Made by a program: the position numbers and the translations under genes
Assembly: GCF_041260155.1 (NCBI RefSeq)
Contig: NW_027248277.1
Span: 2,268,501-2,332,500, forward strand
Direction: 5' to 3'
DNA: 64,000 nt
From: Ptychodera flava
Lineage: Eukaryota > Hemichordata > Enteropneusta > Ptychoderidae
Notes under the pieces: model-generated
Databases searched by the model: none
Told to the model about the DNA's origin: nothing
The model's input: the letters and a program-made list of their open reading frames with translations, nothing else
Shown: piece after piece, positions 50,607-63,270 of the stretch
Layout: the number at the start of each line of letters is the position of its first letter
Position numbering within the stretch: the stretch's first letter is position 1

Positions 50607-53034
50607 TTTTCACTGTAACCGAACTACTTACAGCGACGCGTGACCTTCGCTGGTATGCATGGTCTTCGTTGGTATATGTAAAACAGCTGAGCGAATAAGA
50701 CAATCCGAAACGTCATTATGATTATGGTCAAAATTCTGTTGTTTGCAGTCACTTCATGGGCATTGCACTTAGCAGGCACAAGTACAGTTAGGCCTATGCC
50801 AAAAACATACAAACGAACGTGTTGAAAAATTGTATCATTTGCCGACACCTGTCATCGTTCACGGCCGCGGTCCCATGGCGGCGCAGTGTTTTCATGTCAT
50901 CTACGCTGCTGAAGATTACATGTAAGATACCGGTTGACAGTGCATCATGATAGAACCGCTTTACGACAAGTTTCCTGTTGAGGAGCTTAAGTATATGGGC
51001 GGCAAATTACATCGTTTACAGCCGTAAATGAGCCGCAAAAGTCCAACCGCACTGAAAATACTCGCGACAGACAAGGTTGAAGGCGCACATAATATTTCCG
51101 ATTTGTAAGCTTACCTGTCAGTGAGATTCCCAGGTCATGATCGTGTCTGGTGGCGGTGCGGTGAGGGTTTCAGATACAATGTAAGATCTAGGGAAGTCAA
51201 GCTTTCGCTTAGGTTGTTAAAGGAAGTTTAGTTCTATTTAATTTATTTAGGCAAGCCAGGAACGAAAATATACGAGCAGACGACGGAAATACCTTTGAAA
51301 TGTTTTATTCGTACAGCAACAAAATCACGAACGAGTTACGACCCTAGAGCTAACAGTGTACTCACTTCATTTTTTCCCTAATCCGCTTACTAAGATGGTA
51401 AATTCGGCATATTTTACGTCTTGGGACATGTACAATTCTTCGAAATAAACTAACTGGTACGGGTATAATATCCACTGTGCAGAGCTACTTGCTCCGTGCT
51501 CTCAGCTGTTCATACACGATCGAGTTTGAAATCGAACGCTGACCAGTGACCATCTTTTGAGAAATTGTGCCATTTCTGAAGCTGTGAAAGACGGTATATT
51601 CACTCCATGCAAATTGTATTGTCCTGTAATGTCCTTTGCCGTTTGGCATCCCACTTCACACATTCTACGACAACTTTTGTAGTCGAACAGAATCCCTTTT
51701 TGCCAAATGTTTTTGGCACCTTTTCTTCACACATTCTATTACAGCACCTGTACAACGTGCATGAATAGAAGAAAGTTTTAACGACTATAATTAACCTGTT
51801 TCCATGCAGGATTTCTTGAAATAGTCCATTGCTGAACTTAGTTTAGAGTGTTGAGAAGACAAAATTTATGTCTAATTGAACTTGTACCTAGTTATAATTG
51901 GCTTAAGTGTTGTCTTACGGCTAAATTCAGGCCCTGACACCTTTTGGACACCCCTAACAATAATAGTAAAGTCCGCTAGGTGCTTCCGTGGCAGCATACT
52001 TGACAAGGTCCGTAAATCTTACAAAATAGTTGATAGTAAATACCTGTAGTCTAGTTGGATCCGAACTCAATTGCGAAACCGTGTGTAACTGTAGCCAAGC
52101 CTATTTGAAGACACATTTTGTCACTGGTGGCGCTATTAGATATCGCTGATCTACTCACTTTGAATCAATACTCCGTCGGAAAACAACTCTGTGACATTTA
52201 TGATATAGTGTGGTGAAATATGCATCCGGAAATTAGCATAATGGTTGATAAAGATTTATTTGATTAAAAAAGAAAGAAGTATAAAGTTGCATAGAGTGCT
52301 CTGGGCGAAGCAAATCGACAAATTATTTTGACAATGATAATTATGTTGACACAAAGCACGACAAAGCAATTGCAGGGATGGCAAATCTTGTGTTTGTGGC
52401 AAACTCTGACTGTGGCAGGGACCAAGAATTTGGTTGAAGGGTGGATAAACATGTCATTATCGAAGAAGATACTGTTACAGAGGTTTGACTAAATTTTCAG
52501 CCGTATGTTTCGTTCTTAGATTTTTCATGAGAGGATTCGCCGGCACAACCATGTATCTAGACTAATCCCCTGAACGCGGAAAATTTCCGTGTTACCGAAT
52601 TAATGGTTTATGAAAATGATTTTAAACCTACAGCACTTGTGCTTGGGAATCTTGACATGTTTATGTTTATGCACAAAATGAAATTTGTTGAACGAGCTCG
52701 GTGGAGTATAAATATGACATGTGTTTGTGGATTGTACACTTACTTTTCATACAAATTGGTAAACTACAAATATGTAGCCTTTGGTCATTTTTTATTTTGT
52801 TTGTTTCTGTGTATCATCTGCAGTTTCTGGTTTGAATCCCTGAACCATGGAGAAATTCCTAATATTTAGCTCATAAATATACCCTATATGAGTATAATCT
52901 GCATAGTTATTGTTTAAATTTTGTATTCAGGTCTGGACTAGAATACATTTATCAACAATAACAATGGTCATTTCACATGTACAGACTGTGTTGGCAAGCT
53001 GGACACCGGGCATTGGTCATGATGATCGGATTAT
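50607..53034. other. Distal 5' flank of D, shared with C
   Basis: Non-coding; parallels 35116-37630. It carries about 200 bp (51453-51651) absent from C, of unknown origin, and TCACTGGTGGCGC at 52121-52133. Confidence 0.5.
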
Positions 53035-55523
53035 AGTAAAATTCTGTAGTTGATACATTGAAACAGTTCAGTGAAAAATTAGTCAACATTACAGCTAATG
53101 TCCCTTTCAATGAAAACAAAGTTTACAATGTATGATGTCGGTGTTATTGTATCGATTGTCAATTTAAAACAGATATCATCTTTTAAGAAGTGTATCTAAA
53201 GCCTGGGATCTAAAATCTTTATATGATTGACAAAACAATTTAAATAGTAATGCAGATACATATTATGTGTAGGAACTCATAATCGGCGACCCCTCCTTGG
53301 TTACGAAGTATGTTGTGTTTCCTCTGAAGTGTAGTGCACACCATAATAAAGTAGAGGTCAACAGTACCTAATCTTACACAAACTTGAATAAACAAACAAA
53401 CAAACAAACTGAACATACAGATAGCAGAAATCAAGTGTACTTATGGTACATACTAAATACAAATTGAGGAACCCTGATGTTTCCCAAGAGAGACCAGAAC
53501 ATGTAAAGAGATTTTACTTCAGAAACAGATAAAGTTTGGTAGGACTAGTTTGACGTTTGATGTACATGACATAATTAAATAAAAATACCGTCAAGGACAG
53601 TATGCTCATATTTGGTTTGAATTGGTCCATCAAGAAATATTGAAACCAGAAAAACAAGAATGACAAAGTAAATAAGGTCTGAAACTTTAGGTAATGGAGG
53701 TCAACATTTGCAGGATTTTCTTACCTCATTTGCATATTTTTGACACTGATATGTTCAGTTGAACGTCACATCTCGACCACTGGGTCTACATGTACACCAA
53801 ATACTGTGATGGTAGGTGCGGCGGTTTGGGAGCTTTTGCCTGTGACGGATATACATCTGCAAATACATAAATACATACATACATACATACATACATACAT
53901 GCGTACATACATACATACATACATACAAAGACAGACAGACAAGGACAAGGAAATCGACAGACATAAAGACAGACAGCCACCACTGACTCACCATATAAGC
54001 TCTTTTTAGTATTTATATACATACCAAATAGAGCTAAAACGGAAATTAAGAGATTACTTTCTATAACTATTGAATGTTTTATTTTCAAAATATACTTCAT
54101 GTCAGATACATTGAAATCTTACGCTACGATAAAAAACACTAAATAACTAAAGAATAGAGTCACCAAGTAATTACAGGTTACACAGGGAAAATTGACTGCC
54201 ATGCAAATTGGCATTTAGAAGACGAGTGGGTGCAGCATTACCTTCAGACTGGGGACACACTAAATGATGTATATAATGTCAATGAGATAAGACCAAGGCA
54301 TTGTGAAATTAAAATATAATCTTTTTCTGAAACAATATACATTTAGAAGTCTATGGAGTCAGTCAAAACAAACCTAATGTTTTGTCAAAATAGTGTTCCT
54401 TGTCATTGAATGAGAATTGTTGATCACTGTGCTTACTTCTGCAAGATTTGAGTACAGTGGGTTGGAAAAGGTGCACAAAGCCTGTAAGAAAGACCACAAC
54501 AAAAATCATGGCTACAAAATATATGAAAGACACTGAAACAACAACGTATATGGTTCTACAATGTACGCACTTCAGTTTCGGTGAGAAATATTTTAGTATT
54601 CACAGTATTGAAATACCTACATTCAGTGTTGAGTCATATTTTTCAAATTTAATAATTACCAATTACACTGTTTTCTGTCTTTCTGCACTCTTTCCTGTGT
54701 GCATACCCTAGTTTTATAGAATTTAATAGGTATTATCTGTTAAGAAATCTGACTACTGCATTACTGATTATCTAATAGAAGTTAGTGTGTGTAAAAATTA
54801 CAATGACATCGCTTATACAGAAAACTGTAAACTCTGCAGTATGGTTAAAGTGGCATTTATTGTTTGCTTACTTTTCTGTACACAGACCTATACTCACACT
54901 GCAACAGAAGAACAAATTAAACAAAAGAAAAATATTTGATACACACACTTTGCTAACATAACAAATATGGCGCTGTCATGTTCATAAACATTGGAATGAC
55001 AAAGGAAGTTAGACCTGCAATCAGGGGATAAAAAATATAACTTGCACGGTTTAAAGTTCTAATTTATTTAGTCGTTTTCAAAACAGATTGTTTCAGGGAC
55101 TTAAAAGCAATACAGTGAGACAGTTTTTACCACACAGTAGTGTTGATTAGATATCATCAACACCAAACAATGGACAATTGTAGCATTACAGGCTTGAAGG
55201 CATCAATAATGAGGAGATTATTAGAAATTGTCAACAGTGAAATGTCACGTGACAGAATTAACATAGAATGCTCCTCGGGGATAGATATTTAATTCAAGCT
55301 CTCATTTTTTACAATCCTTTCCCAGTCTACCACTCGTTGCAGCTCATTATAAAGATCTCGGAATAAGAAAAAATTTCGCAGCTTTTCTTTCTCAAAAATG
55401 GACAATTTTTTTTTCCCCTTTAGAGTTAAAATAAAATTCACAATTTCAAATCAATTGTTTCAATGACAACTGTGAACATTTTACGTTTGATTGAGTGTGA
55501 GCAGATTACAAACAATCCTGGGT
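53035..55523. other. 3' flank of zinc-finger copy E
   Basis: Nearly identical to 1-2052 except for an extra ~475 bp at 53581-54055. No coding signal. Confidence 0.65.
53581..54055. repeat. E-specific insertion with TACA/ACAG microsatellite
   Basis: The flank of A runs from taattaaata to tctataactattga in about 30 bp; E has ~475 bp here. It contains (TACA)n at about 53864-53927 and (ACAG)n at 53929-53942. No terminal repeats seen; it could be a retroposed or slippage-grown segment. Confidence 0.7.
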
Positions 55524-56750
55524 CTACTTGTTGTGTATTCTGGTGTGTTTTAAAAGATTTTCCCTCAGTTTACATCGATATCCACATACATTACACTTCC
55601 AAGGTTTTTCATCACTGTGTACAGACTTAATGTGTGCAGTTAGTGTAGTTTTTAGCTTAAAAACACGTGGGCAAAGATCGCATTTGATTGTTGGGTTCAC
55701 TATGAGTCGAGGCATGCAATCGTAAATGGCACCCTTCTTAAACTGGCGTCCACAAATATCACACAGATATTCAGGCTTAGTGCAGTCCCTATAACGGTGC
55801 TTGCGATATTCAGATTTGATGTAGAAAACTTTCTTGCATATCTTACAAGAATATTTACTTGAAAGCAGACCATGGGTTTCTAAATGGGCTTTCCAACCAC
55901 CATACTGTGAAATTTCTTGTTACAAAAAGAGCATTTAAATCCTGGCTTAATGTGGGCGGTCCGTAGATGGTTTGCCATCTTCGCCCGCGTGTCAAATTTT
56001 TCCTCACACACAGTACAGACAGCGGACACTTCACTGTGTAATTCCTTTTCATGAGTTGATCTGATTCCCTCAGTTGTAAACTTCATGTCACAATATCTAC
56101 AGTCGAACTTTCTTTCACTGTGGATTCGTTTATGTTTGGTTAGAGCACTACGATAGGAAAAGACACGCTTACACACATCACATTCAAATACATCATTGGA
56201 ATGTTTTGACAGTATATGGTTTGATCTTGTTGCGCAATTAATAAATGTTCGATCACAATAGTTGCATGGAAACACTGGTATCTCTTCTGCATGAGAATCA
56301 ACCATATGCTTTTGCCAGTCCTAAGAAGAAATTCCAATCCACAATACTTACATTTCTGTCTGACACAAACGCCCAATGACATATGTAAACTCAACCCTTG
56401 CTGTTGTTTATAACCCTTACCACATTTCTCACAAGTGTATGGTTTATCATCAATCATAGCTTTCCGTATTCTCTCTTTGTGAATTTCCAGCCCTTCATCT
56501 GTCATCATTAGCTTTCCCTCACGTTCATGTTTCTTTCTCTTAAACTTTGGTTTTTCATTTCCATTTTTTGACGATCCATTGCAGCTCTCGACCAAAGTAT
56601 TTATTTGATTTGTATCAGCATCGCTGGAGTTGTCTTCATTATTTGTTTCATCTATTGTTATGTCACCGTTTTCGTCGTAACTTCTTTCAAAGGCTGATGG
56701 TGAAGCATCAATGGAAGCGCTTACCATCTCTCGAATATTTTGACGGAGAG
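55524..56750 (-). pseudogene. Zinc-finger copy E, exon 3 (frame disrupted)
   Basis: Near-identical to exon 3 of A but 1227 bp. Four one-base differences break the frame: one lost near 56320 (finger 2, LLKDW), one lost near 55900 (finger 7), one lost near 55727 (finger 9) and one gained near 55695 (between fingers 9 and 10). Three of the four fall in short repeats or homopolymers (tta, aaccaacc, ggg). Outside these points the proteins are almost the same. Acceptor and stop are intact. Confidence 0.8.
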
Positions 56751-57126
56751 CTGAAAGAAATCACATGCAATACAAGGTTAATGTAGAACTAAAGGTCAAA
56801 TTTTTCTGTCAGTTCAAAACTACCAAATTTTGATAAATATCATTATTATTTTTGTGATTTATTAATTGATTAAATGTTTGACATATTGCAACGAGCTAAC
56901 ACAAAACGGTGGTTGAATGGTGAGCTTTGCTATAATTCAACACCATTAATGTATAGCGGTATGTTTGTATAATCAACTTTATCTGAGTGAGTATGTATGT
57001 ATTCATTCCCCATTAACAGCAAGCTAATATTTAGAAGACACTAAATGCTAAGATAAGTGACATAAAACATATCAGTAGCAAGTATACAACAACACACTGG
57101 AGGATGTCAATGACGAACAAACTAAC

Positions 57127-57736
57127 CTATTGGATAAATTTGATTACTCTTCTCCTGATTTTTCAAAGTTCCTATACACTGTGTTTCTTCAACCTCCATC
57201 TCTCTTTGCTGATTGTCTTCACATGATCCACTTTCTCTCACAGTTTCAGTACATTCCTCATCAAATTTCAGTACATCATTGTCTGGTTCACCAGTATTTC
57301 TCATGTCATCCATAACTTCAGCTTCAGTTAGTTTGTTGCCTATTTCAGCACTTTCCTCCGCAATGGCCAGCTCTCCTGATCTGCTCTTATCAACAGCTAT
57401 ATTGATGACATCATTATGCAAATGAGTAGGTGCATTTGCAAGGTCGAACGACGAAGTATATTCCTCCAAGAATACATCTTCCTTCTTTACAAGATTGTTA
57501 AGATTTTTACTGTCCTCATAAGTTTCCTCTGATGGTACACCCATGATATGTCCATCAGTACTTTGGACAGTAGCAGTAGGACACAGCCCAACATTAACAT
57601 CACCTGGTTTTACTTTCAGTCCCGTTGTTAAAAATTCTCTGACAAAGTCTTGACTTCCAATATACTGAGATGACAGCCCATCTTCAGAGACAATGACAAA
57701 CACTTTGCAAGCAAACTTCTCCAGGAAATCTTTACA
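57127..57736 (-). CDS. Zinc-finger copy E, exon 2 (intact)
   Basis: 610 bp, same splice sites and phases as A. The open frame differs from A by only a few residues (for example AIAEESAE for AIEEESAE). It carries the conserved module and acidic linker. Exon 3 of this copy is frame-disrupted. Confidence 0.8.
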
Positions 57737-59030
57737 CTAAAATGGATGTAATGAAAATAGAAATATCACATGCTAAACCTGAAAGAGTAGTAGTGGTACA
57801 AATGTACACATCTGTGTTCAATGCAAATATGAAGCTACACTAAAACAATTCTCATCTCTTTCAAGCTAGAAACTTTGTATATTATATGAATTGTTATTGG
57901 AGAGATTTTAAGAAAGTTTCAAGAAATTGAAATGCTTCAGAAACATAGTTGACATTCCACTGAGATGCGTGGGGGCTCAAGAAATGTACAGCTGACAATT
58001 ATTCCGCTGAGATGTACGGGGCCAGGAACAAACTACTGCAAAGTGTGCTACTTACATGTTTCTACGATGAATTCTGTAGAATTATTGTAAAATAATGACA
58101 AAAGTCAGACTGTGGCACTATTAAAAATGTATGAAAGGATGATTTTGTTGTTTTAAAAATTAAAAGCGGAGGAGGGCGGAGTTATGGAGGAAAACAAAAA
58201 AAACTCAAGAAAATCACTGGGAGACAAGGATGACACATTTGGCCCCAGTGTTTGAGTTGAACAATGGCGCGACTTCATATTGCCCACTTTTCATGGAATT
58301 TGCATGAAAATGTACATCATGGTGGAAAATACAATACAATATAAAGATATGTGCACATGATGGGATACTTGAATTTTTCATCGGTGACACTGGCTATCAT
58401 GTTTCCATCACACACGACACAACAAACTTTTCATACAACAAAACTGCTGTTGTACAGGAGCTCGAGGTTTTGCCATCCAACCCACACCCTCCCGGCAAAC
58501 CTTGAGTTTATTGCAGTCCTAACAAATACTATACCATGACTTCTCGTAGCTGCCTGAGGACTGCCCAAGGACTGTCCGAGAAAAAAGTAGGCCAAATTTC
58601 GCCATTTTAACACAAAGCCAATAGATTCAACCTACATATTATGCCGGGCAAACCAAAACTATCATTGATTTGATGTTCACTTGATGTTTCCTATAGCGGT
58701 TTTGGATCCCAGAACGCTGGATTATCGACTACAAAGACATCTCAAGCTTGCTTTGAGATCATACCATTCAATGCAAGGCAGTGTTCTACCTAGGATCAAG
58801 GGCAAGCATGTCGGAAATTTGCATAAAATTTACATAATTAATTTGCATACATTAACATATATTTGAATACATACACACACATAAAACAGTCACTGCAAAT
58901 TCATGAAATTGTAGTCATTTAACATGCGTTTTATTTACTTACACACACTGCTGCATGAACATACATATCAGGGGAATAAACAATTAAGTTTACAGGTAGC
59001 ACCATGAACTGCAATAATTCATCGGAGTGT

Positions 59031-59108
59031 CTATTGCCACGCGCGTGGCAATAGCCAACTTGGCTATTGCCACGCGCGTGGTAATAGCCAAGTTGGCTAT
59101 TGACACGC
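59031..59108. repeat. Palindromic array, left block
   Basis: About 2.3 units of a 33-bp repeat (ggcaatagccaa, one base, ttggctattgcc, then acgcgcgt), so every unit is self-complementary and units are joined by a palindromic linker. Confidence 0.85.
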
Positions 59109-60141
59109 TAAGATTTTTCTAGTTATAGATTTTGTCTATTGATCGAATAAAACTGTTCCTAGGTTGAGTAGAAATTGCGCTGTAAATAATTTCTAACGCG
59201 ATTCACTTTGCGTTTCACGTGTGGCCTGTGGGGAGTTGGTCGACGAGGCGGGTGGACGGCCGGTCGGTCGCCGTCGGCAGTCCCTGCGATTAAACAGCAG
59301 CACTAATAAGTGAAAGTAAAAAAAGAAATTTGCACGGAAAGTGAAGAGTAAAGAATCATCTTTTCAATACCTACGCAAAACTAAAACTTGATTTTCCCAA
59401 GGACTGACGGCAGAGACATGAGAGGTACAAAATTCACTTTGGGAATAGAGTTTCTGACTCTCAATTTTTTTTCAACATTTTTTTATAGCTTGTTGTTGCT
59501 CGTTTAAAGAAGAATTTTTACCGGCATCTTATTTTTCCGATGATTGAAATTTTTATATTCCATAGAGGTAATATTAATCCAGGTGTAGGATGGCAGTCAT
59601 TTTGAACTAATCAAATATCAGTAAATGTTTTGTAAGTTTTCTCTGGTACCAAACTTTGCAGAGTGCTTGAATGCCCAGAATTTTATCCTTCATTCGGTAA
59701 TAAGAGAGCGGTTGAGCAACAGGCCAAGTACAACACTTTGGAGGTCACATGTCTCTGTTGTATGCCCCGCCCCTTCGAATTACGTCATTTTGAAGCCATA
59801 AGGTTACTCCCGGAAGTGAATGGCAAAGACGATAAACTAGTCCAAGAACTTTGCGAATCGTGCTTTTTTCCCGACTAGATCGAATGCTTTCAGTTAAAGG
59901 TATGTGAGGCAAAGATTGTCGCTGACAAACGATGATCTGGTGATGTCAGTTGCGCGTTTCAACTTTCATTTAGGCCGAGCCCGTTGTCGGCCATGATACT
60001 TCTTCTGCCCAAGCAACAGAATACGCTTGGTTCGGATTCTTGAATTTTACTAAATTGTCGGAAAAGGTATTAATTCAAAAGTGAACAGTCAAGATAGTAA
60101 GTACAAGCAGAGATAATAGTCGGAATTATCTTTCAAATCTT

Positions 60142-60255
60142 AGCGTGGCAATAGCCAAGTTGGCTATTGCCACGCGCGTGGCAATAGCCAAGTTGGCTAT
60201 TGACACGCGCGTGGCAATAGCCAAGTTGGCTATTGACATGCGCGTGGCAATAGCC
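60142..60255. repeat. Palindromic array, right block
   Basis: About 3.4 units of the same 33-bp repeat. Inner flanks are inverted relative to the left block (cacgctaagatttt at 59103 and aaatcttagcgtg at 60135), so the blocks bracket a ~1.03-kb segment as inverted ends. Confidence 0.85.
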
Positions 60256-62809
60256 TCGGCCTAATTCATACATGAAAACTGAACGGTCACATCTTGGTTT
60301 CTTCAGCAGTCCAACTTCAGTTGTAAAAATTCAACTCGTACTTTCATTGCATGGAGAAACATTTGCGATGAAACATTGCGTCACTTGTTTACGAAATTAT
60401 ACAGAGCAACGAAGCCACACAATCAGGGCTGTGTACCCCAGCGAGTTTTTGAGCACATGATTACGGTCACGGTCCCAATGAATAGAGGGACTGTTACGGT
60501 TTACCATAACAGAAAATTCAGACGTATTTACACGAATGATCGTCACCAAAATTTATGAAACCCCTGTCGTTTTAGTAACTTGCCTCCTTAGCGAACCTGA
60601 AACGAGACCTGAACTTGAAAACAGCGCGAAACGCTCAAAGCCCACACATCGACCGCCATCTTGGAAATCGCCTGACCTGTTTACGTCACATGGCACTGTA
60701 GACATCATTTCGCGACCAAAATGTTAATCCAAAATCATATTTTGAAAAACTTTGCGCGAATAAAAAAAAGATTACAAGAATGCAAAAGAACGATTGTACG
60801 GTTAGCCAAAAAACTTGTAAAATTACAGTGACCCCAACATCGAGAAACTAGGTCAAGTCAGCGTAGCGTAATATGACGCACACGTAACATGTGCAGCCCA
60901 CGGACTCTACCGTTCTCCTGCTCTGATACTTTCACCGTTTGTCTCAACAACAAGAACAGAAAAATAATTAAAATACAAATGCACATTCGTAATACTGCCA
61001 TGGAGATTTCATATAGACTAACCGTCATCAGGCATAGAGTCTAGACGCCTTATAAACCTTTCTTGAGGGTCGCAATTTTGACCGATAGCTTTGACCACCA
61101 GCATTTTCACGGCGTCGAAGTCACTGTTATCCCCCCCCACGTAACTTGATAAACGGCCATTGACACGACGCTCGATCAACATGATCAAAGTCGCGGCTAC
61201 ACCGATGTGCCGCTCGGCCGGTGTTTTTCAAAACCTTTGTACGTGTCAATTGATTAATGTAAACTCGTCAATCAACACGAAAAAGTCTATTCAGGACTAA
61301 AAACGATGTTGATAAGGCTAGTTTTGGCAGATGTCCCATGCCAATGAATACACTGAGCCGTTAAGTGGGGCTGTCAATCAAGGGTGTCGGAAAAAATCTG
61401 AAGCGTCACGGCATTGTAGCAAGCGTCACGGCGATCAAGGCAAGCGTCACGGAGACGTGATGCTTGAAGGGCCTAGGGAGAACACTGCAAGGGGTGTTCG
61501 GCTTTTAAGCTGCATGTGTGCAGCTATGATATCGTACCAACTCTTGCACTGAATGTTACAATCTCACTATTTAAGGTTCCAAGACAAGAAATTAAACTTT
61601 TTAATCTCACAATTCTCTGGTGATTAATAAGCTCAGAACCCTCCATACATTTTCTGAAAGCCTAGATATAGGGGAACATTTTTGGTATTCACAGTGTCAC
61701 CATTGTTTACATAACTTTCATGCGACAGGTAATTTACATAACCTTTCAAAAAATCTGTTTTCCCTAAGTTTTGACTCAATACTTGATAATACCTGACTCA
61801 AACTTGCTGGAGAGCAAGCTGTCATAATGGTCTTTCAAAGAGTGTCTCAGATTTTTTATATCTTGCTTAGTTTTTTTGGAGCACAATTTTAAAGACATCA
61901 ACTAGCGTTGAATTCACCGCTCTGGAAGTTTTTCTGGCATAAAAATTGTTTAAGGTTTAAAACGATTCTCAGACATTGCTTTGGAAGATCCTAAGGACAG
62001 CTTGCATGCACACAAATTTACTTGATTGTTATCTAAACAATGGTGACACTGTGGTTACGAAAATGTTGGCAGATCGTCCATGTAGCCGACACGAACACAA
62101 ACTGTCTGATACCGGCTACCAAATACTATGAAAAATAGTAAAGAATGAGCAGCTACAAAATCACTATCAGTTTTAAGTTGCAGGTAGAATAAGTCTGTGC
62201 CTTTGTATAAAATACTAGAAAAATAGTAGAAAGAGAGCAAGCAGCTGAAGGTTAGTCGAGGAGACCTTAAACGCATATCATTAGCTTAGTATATATAATT
62301 TACTGGGGTCCTGGGCTTAAACTCACTAGGGAATTGTTAGCTTCAAAAGGTCAAGTTCTTGTCTTGGAACCTTAAGCTTGCGACGCGACGTCCTTCAAGT
62401 TCGGCGTCTTTGAGTTCCAAAACAGCCGGAGAAGACATCAGGTTAAACGTTAAAACAATGATAGTTTTGGTTGGCCGGGAATGATTAATATAATTAAACC
62501 TCTTGGCTTTGTGTTAAAATGAGAAAAATTTAGGCCACCTTTTACTCGTGTAGTTCTCGGGCAGGCCGCAGTCTTCAGGCAGCTAAGGGACAGTCACACG
62601 GGCAGTAATTATTAGGACCCAATGCAGTAGCAAACAACCTAAATTTTACAAATATCACTACCATAAGTAACAACACTTGGATCGCGATGAAAATGCAAGC
62701 TCACAACATCTGTGTTTACAAACTACAGCCCCAGGCCACAGGCACCACCGTTGTTGATAGCTCTTTTAGTGTAGTAGAAAGAGCCACAACAAAAAGCGCT
62801 ATCAACCAC

Positions 62810-62917
62810 TAGCTCTGCATGGCAGGGCTGTGTGTTACCGGCGTTATACAGCATCCCACCACATGTGGTGGGATGCCGTATAATGCCGGTAACGCACAGC
62901 CCTGCCATGCAGAGCTA
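62810..62917. mobile_element. 108-bp palindromic foldback MITE, copy E intron 1
   Basis: Counterpart of 6643-6750, with TATCAACCAC at 62800-62809 and 62918-62927. Confidence 0.75.
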
Positions 62918-63037
62918 TATCAACCACCAGCGCAGGGCGGTGCCTGTGCCCCGGGTACGGTCACGGCCATACTCAAACGATTATGACATTACATCAGAAG
63001 GCCCACATGAATAAATAGTGTTTTATTGTGGGCTCCA

Positions 63038-63133
63038 CAGGTGCTCAAATCAACCAGTGATCGCGAAGCCCCCTGTAAACGTACATACGTTTACAGGGGT
63101 CTTCGCGATCACTGGTTGATTTGAGCACCTGTG
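63038..63133. mobile_element. 96-bp palindromic foldback element, uninterrupted form
   Basis: Arms CAGGTGCTCAAATCAACC and complement; flanked by GTGGGCTCCA at 63028-63037 and 63134-63143. Serves as the empty-site reference for the nested insertion in A. Confidence 0.8.
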
Positions 63134-63204
63134 GTGGGCTCCAACACAAACGGTCGCCCAGCCGAACATCGCTTAGCACAAGTTGCAAGAATAAACTGAC
63201 TTAC

Positions 63205-63270
63205 TTCTGTGAGCAGTCGATTTTTCAGCGTGCTTGTAAAACAAGCTGGTTGTGAAGATATTGGATCCAT
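63205..63270 (-). CDS. Zinc-finger copy E, exon 1
   Basis: 22 codons with the same protein as A exon 1 (MDPISSQPAC to NRLLTE), donor GAA|gtaagtc, start context G at -3 and +4. Open, but exon 3 of this copy is disrupted. Confidence 0.75.

Larger units (their letters stand above)
58779..61487. mobile_element. 2.7-kb non-autonomous DNA transposon, hAT-like ends
   Basis: Ends CAGTGTTCTACCTAGG and, complementary at the right, CAGTGTTCTCCCTAGG. CAAGG lies on both sides (58774-58778 and 61488-61492), and copy A shows one CAAGG at the empty site. CAGTG termini suggest hAT; the 5-bp duplication is shorter than the usual 8, so a hAT variant or CACTA-like element remains possible. No transposase is recognised. 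The interior holds two self-complementary arrays and may be a composite. Confidence 0.75.
57737..63204 (-). other. Intron 1 of copy E
   Basis: Parallels intron 1 of A, enlarged by the 58779-61487 element. Otherwise non-coding. It keeps the two foldback elements near exon 1 but lacks the nested third one seen in A. Confidence 0.7.

Noticed and set aside
53740-54009. Tyr/Ile/His or Cys/Val/Met repeat proteins
   Set aside because: They are translations of the TACA microsatellite.
55524-55715. A separate short two-finger gene at the end of copy E
   Set aside because: It is the last part of exon 3 of copy E, cut off by an upstream frame change relative to copy A.
59031-60255. CRISPR-like look of short palindromic repeats
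   Set aside because: No unique spacers of constant length, each unit is joined by the same short linker, and the setting is an animal transposon.
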